A stretch of 38,392 bases of DNA from Candidatus Gastranaerophilales bacterium (lineage in GTDB: Bacteria; Cyanobacteriota; Vampirovibrionia; Gastranaerophilales; Gastranaerophilaceae). Positions 15,992 to 24,669 of this stretch are shown one piece after another. The stretch lies in NCBI GenBank assembly GCA_944322975.1, contig CALUQS010000037.1, positions 1 to 38,392 on the forward strand, written 5' to 3'. Both the position numbers and the translations under genes were made by a program. A model generated the notes under the pieces. That model saw only the letters and a program-made list of their open reading frames with translations, did not search any database and was not told the origin of the DNA. Within the stretch, counting starts at the first letter, position 1. Each line of letters starts with the position of its first letter.

Positions 15992-17113
15992 CTAATTGTG
16001 AATTGCGTTTTTGAATTTATCTATTAATTTTTCACTAGGTTTCTTATTTTGTGATAATTCAAAAAGTTTTTTATAAAGTCTTTTTTCCTCATCGTTAAGA
16101 GATTTTGGCGGCTTGTATTTAATTAATACAAGATGATCACCTCTTTTTTCAGGATGACCCAGATATGGAACACCTGCATTTTTTATAGTAAGTATTTTAC
16201 CATATTCTACGCCGGCGGGCACAACAAGTTCTTTGTCTCCATGTACAGTACTTACAGTAATATTATCCCCAAGAACCGCCTGTGGTAATGAAATATTGAC
16301 CTCTGAATATATATTAAACCCTTCACGTTTGAATATTTTGTGCGGTTTTACATGCATAACTATATACAAATCACCGCTGGAACCACCGTTTTTACCGGCG
16401 TCACCTTCTTTTGCCACACGGATTTTGGCATTGTTGTCAACACCGGCCGGAATTTTAACTTTAATAGTTTTTTCTTTTTCAACCCGTCCTTCTCCATTAC
16501 AGGTTTTGCAGGGGGAACCAATAATCTGACCGCTGCCATGACATTTCGGGCAGACCGTAACCTGTTGTATGCTGCCGAGAATAGTCCTTGTAATATGTGC
16601 CACACGCCCTTTACCGTTACAATCAGGACATACGGTCGGCTTTGTCCCGGGCTGTGCACCTGTACCGAAACAGTCCTTGCACATTTCTAAGTGGTCGATT
16701 TTTATTTCTTTTTCAACGCCGAAAACAGCCTCTTCAAATTCTAAATCTATATCAAGGCGAAGGTCATGTCCTCTTTGAGGCGCGTTTGGATCAACTTGGG
16801 AAGAAGAAAAACCGCCCATGCCAAAAAAAGACTCAAAGATATCATTAATGTCTCCAAATCCGAAATCAAACGGCCCTGCACTGTCAAAACCGGCATTAGC
16901 AAGCCCTTCTTCACCATATCTGTCATACAAAGAACGTTTTTCTTCGTTAGACAATGTTTCATATGCTTTGCCAAGTTCTTTAAAACGTTCCTCGGCATCC
17001 GGCGCTTTATTTACATCAGGGTGCAATTCTCTTGCTTTTTTTCTAAATGCAGATTTAATTTCTGCCTGTGTTGCTTCTTTACTTACACCTAATATCTCGT
17101 AATAATTTGCCAT
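15992..17113 (-). CDS. dnaJ: Chaperone protein DnaJ
   Basis: This is a full-length type I J-protein of 373 aa, the co-chaperone that delivers substrates to DnaK and stimulates its ATPase. The J domain (1-70) has the HPD motif at 31-33. A Gly/Phe-rich linker follows at about 75-105. Four zinc-binding CxxCxGxG repeats stand at 145-152 (CKDCFGTG), 162-169 (CPDCNGKG), 188-195 (CPKCHGSG) and 202-209 (CKTCNGEG). The substrate-binding C-terminal region is complete. It starts 8 nt after grpE in the same operon. dnaK is not in the window, so it must be encoded elsewhere. Confidence 0.98.
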   Translation of the reverse strand: MANYYEILGVSKEATQAEIKSAFRKKARELHPDVNKAPDAEERFKELGKAYETLSNEEKRSLYDRYGEEGLANAGFDSAGPFDFGFGDINDIFESFFGMGGFSSSQVDPNAPQRGHDLRLDIDLEFEEAVFGVEKEIKIDHLEMCKDCFGTGAQPGTKPTVCPDCNGKGRVAHITRTILGSIQQVTVCPKCHGSGQIIGSPCKTCNGEGRVEKEKTIKVKIPAGVDNNAKIRVAKEGDAGKNGGSSGDLYIVMHVKPHKIFKREGFNIYSEVNISLPQAVLGDNITVSTVHGDKELVVPAGVEYGKILTIKNAGVPYLGHPEKRGDHLVLIKYKPPKSLNDEEKRLYKKLFELSQNKKPSEKLIDKFKNAIHN

Positions 17114-17121
17114 AATCCCTA

Positions 17122-17703
17122 CTATTCACTAACTGCAACATTTACAAGCGATGGTCTTAACACTTTGTCGCCGAGTTTATATCCCTTTTGAAGTTCTGCT
17201 ATTATTGTATTTTCAGGATAATCCCCTGTCGGAGTCTGCATAACAGCCTCATGCAAATTAGGGTCAAACTCTTTGTCTTTTGTGTCTATTACCTCTAACC
17301 CTATTTTTTGAAGTACATCGTATATTTGTTTAAAAACAAGATTATAGCTTTCTTTAACAATATTGACATCTTCAACATTTTCTACTGATGATTTAGCCCT
17401 GTCAATGTTATCAAGAGCCTCTATCATCTTTTTAAGAGTTTCTTCTGCACCGTATTTTAACAGTGCCTCGCGTTCTTGCATCTGTCTTTTTCTGTAATTA
17501 TCAAAATCAGCAGCAAGTCTTATATATTGGTTATTAATTTTATCAAGTTCATTTTTTAATGTAGTTATTTCATCTGTTATTTGCGTATCTGATTCTTCAG
17601 CATTTTCAACTGTGTCAGAGCTGTTTAAACCGTCGTTTGCAAACGGATTGTTATCAGATTTTAATTCTTCAACATTATCAGTTTCTTTATTTTCATTCCC
17701 CAT
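17122..17703 (-). CDS. grpE: Nucleotide exchange factor GrpE
   Basis: This 193-aa protein is GrpE, which releases ADP from DnaK. After an acidic, disordered N-terminus (1-45) comes the long coiled coil ending in NNQYIRLAADFDNYRKRQMQ. The C-terminal beta-domain carries DPNLHEAVMQ and a terminal KVLRPSLVNVAVSE, both typical of GrpE. I choose the ATG at 17703, which has AAAGGG 7 nt upstream, over an in-frame TTG at 17727. It heads the operon grpE-dnaJ-propeller-methyltransferase, with a promoter at 17735-17762. I see no CIRCE inverted repeat, so HrcA control is not supported here. Confidence 0.97.
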   Translation of the reverse strand: MGNENKETDNVEELKSDNNPFANDGLNSSDTVENAEESDTQITDEITTLKNELDKINNQYIRLAADFDNYRKRQMQEREALLKYGAEETLKKMIEALDNIDRAKSSVENVEDVNIVKESYNLVFKQIYDVLQKIGLEVIDTKDKEFDPNLHEAVMQTPTGDYPENTIIAELQKGYKLGDKVLRPSLVNVAVSE

Positions 17704-17734
17704 AATAAAACCCTTTATTAAATTCAATATCTTA

Positions 17735-17762
17735 ATTATAGAATATCAAGGCTGTTACTCAA
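17735..17762 (-). promoter_or_regulatory. Promoter of the grpE-dnaJ operon
   Basis: On the minus strand TTGAGT (17762-17757) and a perfect TATAAT (17740-17735) are 16 bp apart, 32 nt before the grpE ATG. This is a housekeeping-type promoter, with no CIRCE operator around it. Confidence 0.75.
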
Positions 17763-17851
17763 GGAAATTTAATTATTTCTTAACTTTTTATTATTTAACA
17801 TTATCGACTATATTTTTTTAAATTTCAAAGCTGCAAAATGTTTTTCAAAGT

Positions 17852-17883
17852 AAAAAGACCCCCTAAATTTTAGAGGGTCTTTT
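17852..17883 (-). terminator. Terminator of the phosphorylase gene
   Basis: The inverted repeat pairs 17853-17861 with 17875-17883, then 17863-17866 with 17870-17873 after one C-A mismatch. It is followed by five T on the minus strand, 22 bp past the stop at 17906. Confidence 0.85.
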
Positions 17884-17905
17884 AATATTGTAAATTATGT
17901 AAAAT

Positions 17906-19618
17906 TTACTTGATGTTTGAATAAGTCCAGGCATCCATATTTGGAGCTTCTTTTTGAGAAGGATCAACTGTCATATCAGACGCGTTTGTATTCAAACCGC
18001 CTTCTTTAGGACTTTCGTGAGCTATTGGTTTATAGATTCTGTTAAAGTATTCTATAACCATTCTGTCGGAGTTGAAGTAAGCTTCCGAAGTTCTTATAGC
18101 CTGACGCATCATTCTTGCCCATTCCATTTTGTTATCATAGTATGTCGGAATGATTTGATTTTCGATAATATCCATGATGCAATCGTGGTCTTTCCAGTGT
18201 CTTTCTTCCCAAGGAATGTCATCATCAAGACCCGGATATTCAACAGTGTAACCGTTAATACCGGGGAATGTGCCTTCTACTGCCCATCCGTCATAAATAG
18301 AAAGGTGAAGAGCACCGTTTGCGTTAGCTGACATGCCGGAAGTACCTGAAGCTTCAAGAGGTCTGATAGGTGTATTTAACCAAACATCAGTAGCTCTTTT
18401 TAACTTTGCACTCAATTCAAGTTCGTAACCAGCGAGTACTGCAACGTTTTTAATGTTATAAGATTTGTGCAAAATGTTATTGAACATTTCACGTCCGTTA
18501 GCATCATCCGGATGGAATTTGCCGGCAAAAATCAATTGAACTTTGTCAGCATTTAACAGTTTTAAGATTCTGTCCATATCCATGAAAATAAGCCATGCAC
18601 GTTTGTAATCAGCAAATCTTCTTGCCCATGTGATAGTTAAAACATTCGGATCAAATCTTTTACCTGTAGCATTAGCAATAAAGCTGAATACTTCTTTTTT
18701 CATTTCAATTTTTGCATCTAACAATTCCTGCAGCGTCTTAGCGTTAGCCATTCTCGGATCTTGCCAGTAGTGGAGGTTAACAGCGTTGGTAATAGCTCTA
18801 ATCGGGCATCTGCCTTCAACCCAGTTCCACATTTTGTTAGATACAAGACCGTGCAATTGAGATACTGCGTTTGCAATACGGCTCATTCTTAATGCTGCAA
18901 CTGTCAAAGAGAAGTGTTCACCGCCGAGTTCAATAGCTCGTTCTCTTGAACATCCTGCAAAGAATCCGCCTTCCATAAGAGTATCAACCCAGTGAACTTC
19001 GTTACCTGCAGCAACAGGTGTGTGAGTAGTGAATACAACCTGTCTTTTGGTTTTTTCAAGGTCGCCGTTGTTTTGTCTTAACAATTCAAATGCAGCAGGA
19101 AGAGCATGACCTTCGTTCATATGAACACATTCAAAATCATATTTAATTGCTTGAAGAAGTCTTACACCGCCAACACCGAGTACAACTTCCTGTGCGATTC
19201 TGATTTTTTCATTTCCGTCATAAAGTTTATGAGAAATTGAACGTGCCCATTCTGAGTTTCCGTCAACATCAGTAGTTAACAGATATACAGGACATGAACC
19301 AAATAAATCAGGATCAACGCGGAAGGCTTTAACAATAACTTTTTCACCAAAGATGTCGAGTGTAACCTGAGCATCAACTTCTTGTAAAAAGTCATAGTGT
19401 TTTCTGATGTAAGCAACTTCAACGTTGCCTTCTTCGTTAATTCTCTGGTTGTAATAGCCAAATGACCACAACATTGTTACACCAACCATAGGAAGTTGTA
19501 AGTAACCTGCCGAAAGCATGTGTGAGCCGGCTAAAAAGCCCAAACCGCCAGAGTATGTGCTCAATGATTGGTCTAATGCAATTTCCATTGAAAAATATGC
19601 TACTTTAGGTAATCCCAT
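17906..19618 (-). CDS. GT35 alpha-glucan phosphorylase-family protein lacking the PLP lysine
   Basis: This 570-aa protein belongs to the short GT35 alpha-glucan phosphorylase family (glgP-like), which breaks alpha-1,4-glucans into glucose-1-phosphate. The N-terminus AYFSMEIALDQSLSTYSGGL, the central HMNEGHALPA (166-175), RRFADYKRA (333-341) and FAGKFHPDD (364-372) all match. The cofactor site does not: it reads EASGTSGMSANANGALHLS (422-440), where the family has GMK, so Ser430 replaces the lysine that forms the Schiff base with pyridoxal phosphate. The codon is TCA at 18331-18329. It may therefore not be a phosphorylase. The start has AGGAGA 6 nt upstream. It is monocistronic, with a promoter at 19670-19698. 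Confidence 0.88.
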   Translation of the reverse strand: MGLPKVAYFSMEIALDQSLSTYSGGLGFLAGSHMLSAGYLQLPMVGVTMLWSFGYYNQRINEEGNVEVAYIRKHYDFLQEVDAQVTLDIFGEKVIVKAFRVDPDLFGSCPVYLLTTDVDGNSEWARSISHKLYDGNEKIRIAQEVVLGVGGVRLLQAIKYDFECVHMNEGHALPAAFELLRQNNGDLEKTKRQVVFTTHTPVAAGNEVHWVDTLMEGGFFAGCSRERAIELGGEHFSLTVAALRMSRIANAVSQLHGLVSNKMWNWVEGRCPIRAITNAVNLHYWQDPRMANAKTLQELLDAKIEMKKEVFSFIANATGKRFDPNVLTITWARRFADYKRAWLIFMDMDRILKLLNADKVQLIFAGKFHPDDANGREMFNNILHKSYNIKNVAVLAGYELELSAKLKRATDVWLNTPIRPLEASGTSGMSANANGALHLSIYDGWAVEGTFPGINGYTVEYPGLDDDIPWEERHWKDHDCIMDIIENQIIPTYYDNKMEWARMMRQAIRTSEAYFNSDRMVIEYFNRIYKPIAHESPKEGGLNTNASDMTVDPSQKEAPNMDAWTYSNIK

Positions 19619-19650
19619 TGATTCTCCTTTTTCATCACTAATCTACCAAT

Positions 19651-19663
19651 TGCACGATGTGCA
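19651..19663. promoter_or_regulatory. Small inverted repeat in the phosphorylase leader (operator candidate)
   Basis: TGCACgatGTGCA is a perfect 5-bp inverted repeat with a 3-bp spacer. It lies just downstream of the promoter -10 box and before the Shine-Dalgarno site of the phosphorylase gene, where a repressor would block transcription. The regulator is unknown. Confidence 0.35.
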
Positions 19664-19669
19664 GTTAAA

Positions 19670-19698
19670 TTTATACCAACAACATAGCACAAATGCAA
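19670..19698 (-). promoter_or_regulatory. Promoter of the phosphorylase gene
   Basis: On the minus strand TTGCAT (19698-19693) and TATAAA (19675-19670) are separated by 17 bp, about 50 nt before the ATG at 19618. Confidence 0.65.
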
Positions 19699-19706
19699 TA
19701 AAAAAA

Positions 19707-20105
19707 TTAATTTTTATTACAACCGCACTCAAACGCTTTAATTTCAACAGGAAATGTAGAGCAGCTGTCAACTCTGTAAACCAAAAACTTTATGGGTTTG
19801 TCTAAATTTACACTTTCCATAATCTCAAAAAATGAGGCTACGTTTTTTACATTATTACCGTTAACTTTTAATATTCTGTCCCCAGGTTCAAGACCTGCAT
19901 TCATAGCCGGTGTATAGTTAAGAACATCAATGATTTTCACTCTGCCTTTGTAATCTTTCACAAGCAGACCTAACGGCGACGATGCCTCAATTTGTTGGCG
20001 AATTGCCATTCGTTCATCAAGGTATTTTTGCAGTGCTTTAAAATTAATGTTAGAGATAAGGCATATTACAAGTAATATGCCCGTAAAAATTCTTATATAT
20101 TGCAT
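19707..20105 (-). CDS. Membrane-anchored PDZ-domain protein
   Basis: This 132-aa protein has an N-terminal hydrophobic anchor or signal (residues 5-20, IRIFTGILLVICLISN) followed by a PDZ domain. The PDZ core is seen in NYTPAMNAGLEPGDRILKVN and the following helix NVASFFEIMESV. There is no protease domain, so it probably binds peptides or protein tails outside the cytoplasmic membrane. The C-terminus has a Cys-rich tail, FECGCNKN. It begins 12 bp after glyS and has no Shine-Dalgarno site, so it is probably translated from the glyS transcript. Confidence 0.8.
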   Translation of the reverse strand: MQYIRIFTGILLVICLISNINFKALQKYLDERMAIRQQIEASSPLGLLVKDYKGRVKIIDVLNYTPAMNAGLEPGDRILKVNGNNVKNVASFFEIMESVNLDKPIKFLVYRVDSCSTFPVEIKAFECGCNKN

Positions 20106-20117
20106 ATAATAAATAAA

Positions 20118-22145
20118 TTAAATTACAAATTTTGAAAAATCCGCAATTTTGTCAAATTTTTGCTTCACTGAATAAAGCAAATTAAGCCTGTTTTGTTTAA
20201 CTTTTTCGTCTTTATCCATAACAAGAACTTTTTCAAAAAAGTCGTCAATTACATTAACTGTCTTTAATAACTCAATGAAAATTTCCTTATAATTTAATTT
20301 ATCAATATCTATAACAGAAGTACATTCCCAAAGCTGTTTTTCAGACGGGCAGTTAAATAATGCCGGCTCGGGCAATTGCAATGATTTGTAGTCTTTAACT
20401 ATTCTTATTATCCTGTTTGCTGCCTCATTGAGTTTCGCAAACTCCTGAGTTTTTATTTGTTCGGATATAAATTCAACTCTGTCAGCAAACCCTTTTAATC
20501 CTGACAGAGAATTTCCGCCGGAAATGCACGCATCTACAATGTCGTGTCTGTATTTTTCCGTATAATAAATACTCAATCTTTGTTCAAAGAAAGTTTTTAC
20601 CTCATTAAATAAATCTGATTTATCAGCAATTTCAACCGGCATTAAATCAATTGACTTATTAATAAGTTCTAACAAATCTATGTTTAATGATTTTTGAATA
20701 ACAGTTTTAATAATCCCCAGCGTTGCTCTTCTTACACCGAGCGGGTCAGCAGAACCTGTAGGTTTTTTGCCTTCGGCAAACACGGCAACAATTGTATCGA
20801 TTTTGTCGGCTATACCTACAAGCTGTCCTTCAATACCTGATGCAAGTTCAGAATCAGCACCAAGCGGATAGTAGTGTTCTTTAATACCCTGTACGACTTC
20901 TTTTTTCTCGCCTGCATTAAATGCATAGTCAGAGCCGATAAATCCTTGCAGCTCAGTAAACTCAAATACAAGGCTCGTCACAAGGTCAGCTTTGCAAAGC
21001 AGTGCTGTTCTTTTTACAGTATCTAACGGCGCAGCTGTTTTTTGTGCAAGATATTGCGCAAGCTTTATAATACGTTGTGTCTTGTCATAGACAGACCCCA
21101 TGCCCTTTTGGAAAGTAATACCTTTTAGTTTTTCCACATAACTTTCAAAAGGAACTTTTGTGTCTTCGTTAAAGAAGAAAATAGCGTCGTCTAATCGAGC
21201 AACAACAACTCTTTCGTTACCTGCTTTTATGTTGTCAAAATTGCTGCCTATATAATTAGTAATTGTTATAAATCTGTTTAAGAGCTTTCCTTCTTTGTAA
21301 AGCGGGAAGTATCTCTGGTGCACGGCCATAACAGTTACCGTAACTTTTTCAGGAATACTTAAGTACTTTTCGTCAAAGCCGCAAATTACAGGCACCGGCC
21401 ATTCACAGATATTTGTGACTTCTTCTAACAAATCGTCGTCAAAATAAACTTCTGCTCCGATTTTTTTAGCTTCCTCTTTTGCTGATTCAACAATACGTTC
21501 TTTTCTTTTATTAGAATCAACAATTACATTGTTATCATACAGAGCCTGTTCATATGAGTCAGGATTTTTAATTTCAACTTTATCAGACTTAAATCTGTGC
21601 CCTCTTGAATATCTTGAAGACTCAACATCTGCGATTTTTATTTTTAATTCGTTATCGTTCAATAAAGAAACGACCCATCTTATCGGTCTTTGGAATTTAA
21701 CATCAAGATCTGCCCAGCGCATAAAGTAAGGGCCTTGCATTTTTAAAACAATTTTTTCAACATTTTCGCAAAGGATATCTTTTATATCTTTCCCTTTTTG
21801 TTCTATCTTTGCCCATATGTAGTTATCTTCTTTGTACAAAGCAGACTCTTCAACACCGTTTTTCTTTGCAAATCCCTGTCCTGCTTTTGAAAGATTGCCG
21901 TTTTCATCGTATGCAATGCTTAAAATAGGACCTTTAACCGTTTTAACTGTGTCGGGCTGTTTTTCTTCAAAACCTTCAATAATTAAAGTTAAACGTCTCG
22001 GGGTTGAAAAATATTTAATGCCTGAAAATTTTATCTGATTTTCATTTAACAATTTTTCAAATGCGCTTTTAAGCTGCAAAATACCGCTGCTAACAAATTT
22101 ATACGGTAATTCTTCCGTTCCTATTTCCAGTAAATATTTATTCAT
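20118..22145 (-). CDS. glyS: Glycyl-tRNA synthetase beta subunit
   Basis: This 675-aa protein is the beta subunit of the bacterial alpha2beta2 glycyl-tRNA synthetase, which recognises tRNA-Gly and supports charging by the alpha subunit. The start MNKYLLEIGTEELPYKFV is diagnostic. The HD-like core with LLCKADLVTSLVFEFTELQG and GSADPLGVRRATLGI is present, as is the C-terminal DALR-type anticodon-binding region. The length is normal. I take the ATG at 22145; an in-frame TTG six codons upstream is unlikely given the family's N-terminus. glyQ (alpha subunit) is not adjacent, unlike the common glyQS arrangement. The PDZ gene follows after 12 bp. Confidence 0.97.
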   Translation of the reverse strand: MNKYLLEIGTEELPYKFVSSGILQLKSAFEKLLNENQIKFSGIKYFSTPRRLTLIIEGFEEKQPDTVKTVKGPILSIAYDENGNLSKAGQGFAKKNGVEESALYKEDNYIWAKIEQKGKDIKDILCENVEKIVLKMQGPYFMRWADLDVKFQRPIRWVVSLLNDNELKIKIADVESSRYSRGHRFKSDKVEIKNPDSYEQALYDNNVIVDSNKRKERIVESAKEEAKKIGAEVYFDDDLLEEVTNICEWPVPVICGFDEKYLSIPEKVTVTVMAVHQRYFPLYKEGKLLNRFITITNYIGSNFDNIKAGNERVVVARLDDAIFFFNEDTKVPFESYVEKLKGITFQKGMGSVYDKTQRIIKLAQYLAQKTAAPLDTVKRTALLCKADLVTSLVFEFTELQGFIGSDYAFNAGEKKEVVQGIKEHYYPLGADSELASGIEGQLVGIADKIDTIVAVFAEGKKPTGSADPLGVRRATLGIIKTVIQKSLNIDLLELINKSIDLMPVEIADKSDLFNEVKTFFEQRLSIYYTEKYRHDIVDACISGGNSLSGLKGFADRVEFISEQIKTQEFAKLNEAANRIIRIVKDYKSLQLPEPALFNCPSEKQLWECTSVIDIDKLNYKEIFIELLKTVNVIDDFFEKVLVMDKDEKVKQNRLNLLYSVKQKFDKIADFSKFVI

Positions 22146-22360
22146 ACAATTTACATACCTCAATTAAAAATATTAAGTACGATAATTATAATACAAACAC
22201 ACTAATATTAAATAATGTAATTTTTATGTATTAAATTTGAATGCAGCGTTTATCGCAACTACTGAATTTTGTCCATACGTAATAATAGCCTTTACAATTC
22301 TATAAAGTATCATGACAAAATGTTTTAACTGCGATAATATGAGAATAATAAGTCAGACAA

Positions 22361-22945
22361 ATGAGGAACAGGACGATTAACGACAAATATTCTGATAAGG
22401 CGGAGTCTAATTCATCAAATACATCTCCTTCCGTTTCAGGTTCCGGGTCTAATACAAATTTTAAGGGTAATTTAAATTCTAAAGGGGAAAATATGACAAG
22501 TCCGATGACGCAAACAAATACTTTTGTTGATATTAATAATGACAAAAGCAATCTAAGAGCATCTTCTCTGCTTTCTAAAGCCGGAGTTCCTATTTCCCAT
22601 ATTGTTGCTGCTGACAATTATATGTTTGTAAAAAAAATATACGGTACACCTGTTGTAAAAAGCAGAATTACGAATAAAGACAAGGCACTGCTTGGCAAGT
22701 ATGATTTTAATCAGCTTGAATATACAACAGTAAAACAGATTAACGAAGAGCTTGAACTTTTAAAAAAATGGTCGTCATCGCTTGATAAAAACTTAAAAAC
22801 AGATGCCGACAATATTATTGACATACGTTTAAAAGAGCTTAAATATCTCGCTGCTTGCAGATATACACTTATCACAAATGAAATCTACAACGGATATATT
22901 GCGCTTGAAAAGTACTTTGAGGACATATCAAAGTATTCTATATAA
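22361..22945 (+). CDS. Hypothetical protein with NFKG leader signature
   Basis: The function is unknown. The 194-aa reading begins with a Ser/Asn-rich low-complexity leader containing TNFKG (residues 32-36), similar to the leader signature of other unknown proteins here. The rest is helical, including ITNKDKALLGKYDFNQLEYT and a Lys/Glu-rich helix at 105-145. A second in-frame ATG at 22493 (residue 45) has AAAGGGG 6 nt upstream, a far better ribosome-binding site than the ATG at 22361. The true protein may therefore be only 150 aa, starting MTSPMTQTNTF. There is no membrane segment. It is divergent from glyS. Confidence 0.65.
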   Translation: MRNRTINDKYSDKAESNSSNTSPSVSGSGSNTNFKGNLNSKGENMTSPMTQTNTFVDINNDKSNLRASSLLSKAGVPISHIVAADNYMFVKKIYGTPVVKSRITNKDKALLGKYDFNQLEYTTVKQINEELELLKKWSSSLDKNLKTDADNIIDIRLKELKYLAACRYTLITNEIYNGYIALEKYFEDISKYSI

Positions 22946-23048
22946 CAATTATTAACATTTGTAAAAAATAACAAATAAATTATCAAATATTTATTTGAGA
23001 AAGTTTTATTTTATATATAAGCAATTGTGTGAAAGATAAGGAAGTGTT

Positions 23049-23483
23049 ATGTCTAAAGTTTTATTTTTAGTATCACCTACGTTAAACTCTTTTGTGGATA
23101 GAAGAAAAGGTACAACAGGTAACAAAATTGACTGTGCTTTTCAGCACTTTAAAAACTCAACAATATCAAATGTACAGATTGGTGCATTAGCAGGTGCTAC
23201 TGCTTTATTAGGCAGTGCAGTTGTTAAAAAGACACCGGAACTTGCCTCACAGGTTGCAGGCAAAGGCTTTTTCACAAAATTTGTAAAATACCTCAATGCC
23301 GCACCTAAACCTGTAAAAATTGCGGCAGGCGCGCTTGCCGGTTTGAGTTTGCTTGTCAGAACCTACAATAAAGGCAAAATTGAACAAAAATATTTAGACC
23401 GTGCTCAGTTTGTAGACCATACATTTACACTGGACGGTGAAGGCATAAAAGCACAAAAACTTTCTGATACAAAAGTTAAATAA
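23049..23483 (+). CDS. Small membrane-associated unknown protein
   Basis: This 144-aa protein of unknown function has two hydrophobic, Ala/Gly-rich segments: VQIGALAGATALLGSAVV (about 42-59) and VKIAAGALAGLSLLV (about 89-103). The two spans are separated by a short polar loop with KK and KGFFTKFVKY. The ends are polar, so a small two-span membrane protein is plausible. AAGGAAG lies 6 nt before the ATG. A hairpin at 23516-23542 separates it from convergent serB. Neither neighbour gives a functional clue. Confidence 0.75.
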   Translation: MSKVLFLVSPTLNSFVDRRKGTTGNKIDCAFQHFKNSTISNVQIGALAGATALLGSAVVKKTPELASQVAGKGFFTKFVKYLNAAPKPVKIAAGALAGLSLLVRTYNKGKIEQKYLDRAQFVDHTFTLDGEGIKAQKLSDTKVK

Positions 23484-23515
23484 AAATTAAATTCGTTTTT
23501 ATTATTTAATTATTT

Positions 23516-23542
23516 ACAGTCTGCGTAATTTATGCAGACTGT
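23516..23542. terminator. Hairpin between convergent genes (weak terminator)
   Basis: A perfect 9-bp inverted repeat ACAGTCTGC/GCAGACTGT (23516-23524 and 23534-23542) with a 9-nt loop lies between the convergent 23049 gene and serB. Neither side has a long T run, so it is a weak terminator or an mRNA-end stabiliser. Confidence 0.6.
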
Positions 23543-23577
23543 ATTATTATGTTTGCGATTACGCGATAATTTGAATA

Positions 23578-24204
23578 TCAGACAATTTTGTCCAGCAAAA
23601 GCGTTAAATCTTTTTGTTCAATACAAACTGTTGCTTCTTTTTTTAGGCATTCTTTTGCGCAAAAAGCCACTCGTGTATCAGCGTACTTAAACATACTGAG
23701 GTCATTAGCCCCGTCACCGACTGTAACAGTATTTTGCGGCGTAACATTAAGCAGGGATTGTAATTTTTGAAGCATTAAACCTTTGCTGTCGGAAAACATC
23801 ATTTCTCCGCCTACACGCCCTGTCAAAACACCGTTTTTGGCATGCAAAATATTAGAAAAATCAGCGTCATAGCCTAAAATGTCTTTTGCAAAAGCAGTTG
23901 CATTTTTAAAACCTCCGGAAAAACAAACAACCTTGTATCCACGTTTATGCAGCTCTTTAATAGTTTCTGCAGCACCGTTTGTATAGGGAAGATTGTGACA
24001 AATTTCATTAACGGTTGATTCTTTTATACCCTTTAACAGCGATACGCGGTAAGTTAAACTATCGAAAAAATCGAGTTCACCCTGCATTGCGCGTTTTGTA
24101 ATTTTTGCAACCTCATCACGCAGCCCGATACAAGACGCGATAATTTCAATTGTCTCACCGTCCATTAAAGTAGAATCAAAATCAAAAACAGCAAGTTTAG
24201 TCAT
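23578..24204 (-). CDS. serB: Phosphoserine phosphatase
   Basis: This 208-aa HAD-type enzyme has the nucleophile motif [14 protein letters not shown] (D8 and D10), motif [13 protein letters not shown], and the acidic motif [12 protein letters not shown]. Together these are the SerB signature, the last step of serine synthesis (phosphoserine to serine). It lacks the ACT-like N-terminal domain of longer SerB proteins, so it is the short form. Its ATG overlaps the end of dut by 8 nt, indicating a dut-serB operon. Serine made here could feed glyA, which is divergent at 24.8 kb. Related HAD phosphatases can act on other phosphomonoesters, so the substrate is inferred. Confidence 0.9.
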   Translation of the reverse strand: MTKLAVFDFDSTLMDGETIEIIASCIGLRDEVAKITKRAMQGELDFFDSLTYRVSLLKGIKESTVNEICHNLPYTNGAAETIKELHKRGYKVVCFSGGFKNATAFAKDILGYDADFSNILHAKNGVLTGRVGGEMMFSDSKGLMLQKLQSLLNVTPQNTVTVGDGANDLSMFKYADTRVAFCAKECLKKEATVCIEQKDLTLLLDKIV

Positions 24205-24649
24205 TATTTATACCTGTTGAACCGAACCCGCCTTCGCCGCGTTTTGTATCTGAAAGCTTTGCTACAACTTCTATATCAGCTTTTGTCACAGGCGCTATTA
24301 TCATCTGGGCTATTCTGTCCCCGTTGAGTATTGTGAATTCTTCGTTAGAAAGATTTATAACAGGAACGCAAAGTTCACCGCGGTAATCCTCGTCAATTGT
24401 CCCAACGCAATTAACAAGAGTGATTCCATGCTTTATTGCCATGCCTGAACGAGGACGTATCTGAGCTTCATAACCGGAGGGTAATTCTATTTTTAAACCG
24501 GTCGGGATAAGTTTTCGCTCCAAAGGTTCTAATATAACCGGTTCTTTTAAAAATGCACACAAATCCATGCCGGCGGCACCTTCGGTTTGATAACACGGCA
24601 AAGTGACATTTTCATCTAATTTTTGAATCTTTAAATTTATCTTTTCCAT
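24197..24649 (-). CDS. dut: Deoxyuridine 5'-triphosphate nucleotidohydrolase
   Basis: This 150-aa trimeric-type dUTPase converts dUTP to dUMP and pyrophosphate, keeping uracil out of DNA and supplying dUMP for thymidylate. Conserved motifs are [10 protein letters not shown] (motif 1), [14 protein letters not shown] (motif 2), [11 protein letters not shown] (motif 3, with the catalytic Asp), GDRIAQMII (motif 4) and [10 protein letters not shown] (motif 5, C-terminal). All five are intact and the length is normal. It is first in the dut-serB operon and divergent from glyA. tdk at 36.6 kb also serves thymidylate supply. Confidence 0.97.
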   Translation of the reverse strand: MEKINLKIQKLDENVTLPCYQTEGAAGMDLCAFLKEPVILEPLERKLIPTGLKIELPSGYEAQIRPRSGMAIKHGITLVNCVGTIDEDYRGELCVPVINLSNEEFTILNGDRIAQMIIAPVTKADIEVVAKLSDTKRGEGGFGSTGINND

Positions 24650-24669
24650 TCTGTTAATTATAGATTATG

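Noticed and set aside
17704..17905. CIRCE heat-shock operator before grpE
   Set aside because: No TTAGCACTC-N9-GAGTGCTAA-like inverted repeat is present; only an ordinary promoter and the neighbouring terminator.
22312..22380. 22-codon frame MTKCFNCDNMRIISQTNEEQ... overlapping the start of the 22361 gene
   Set aside because: No Shine-Dalgarno site and no sign of a leader peptide or attenuator; most likely chance.
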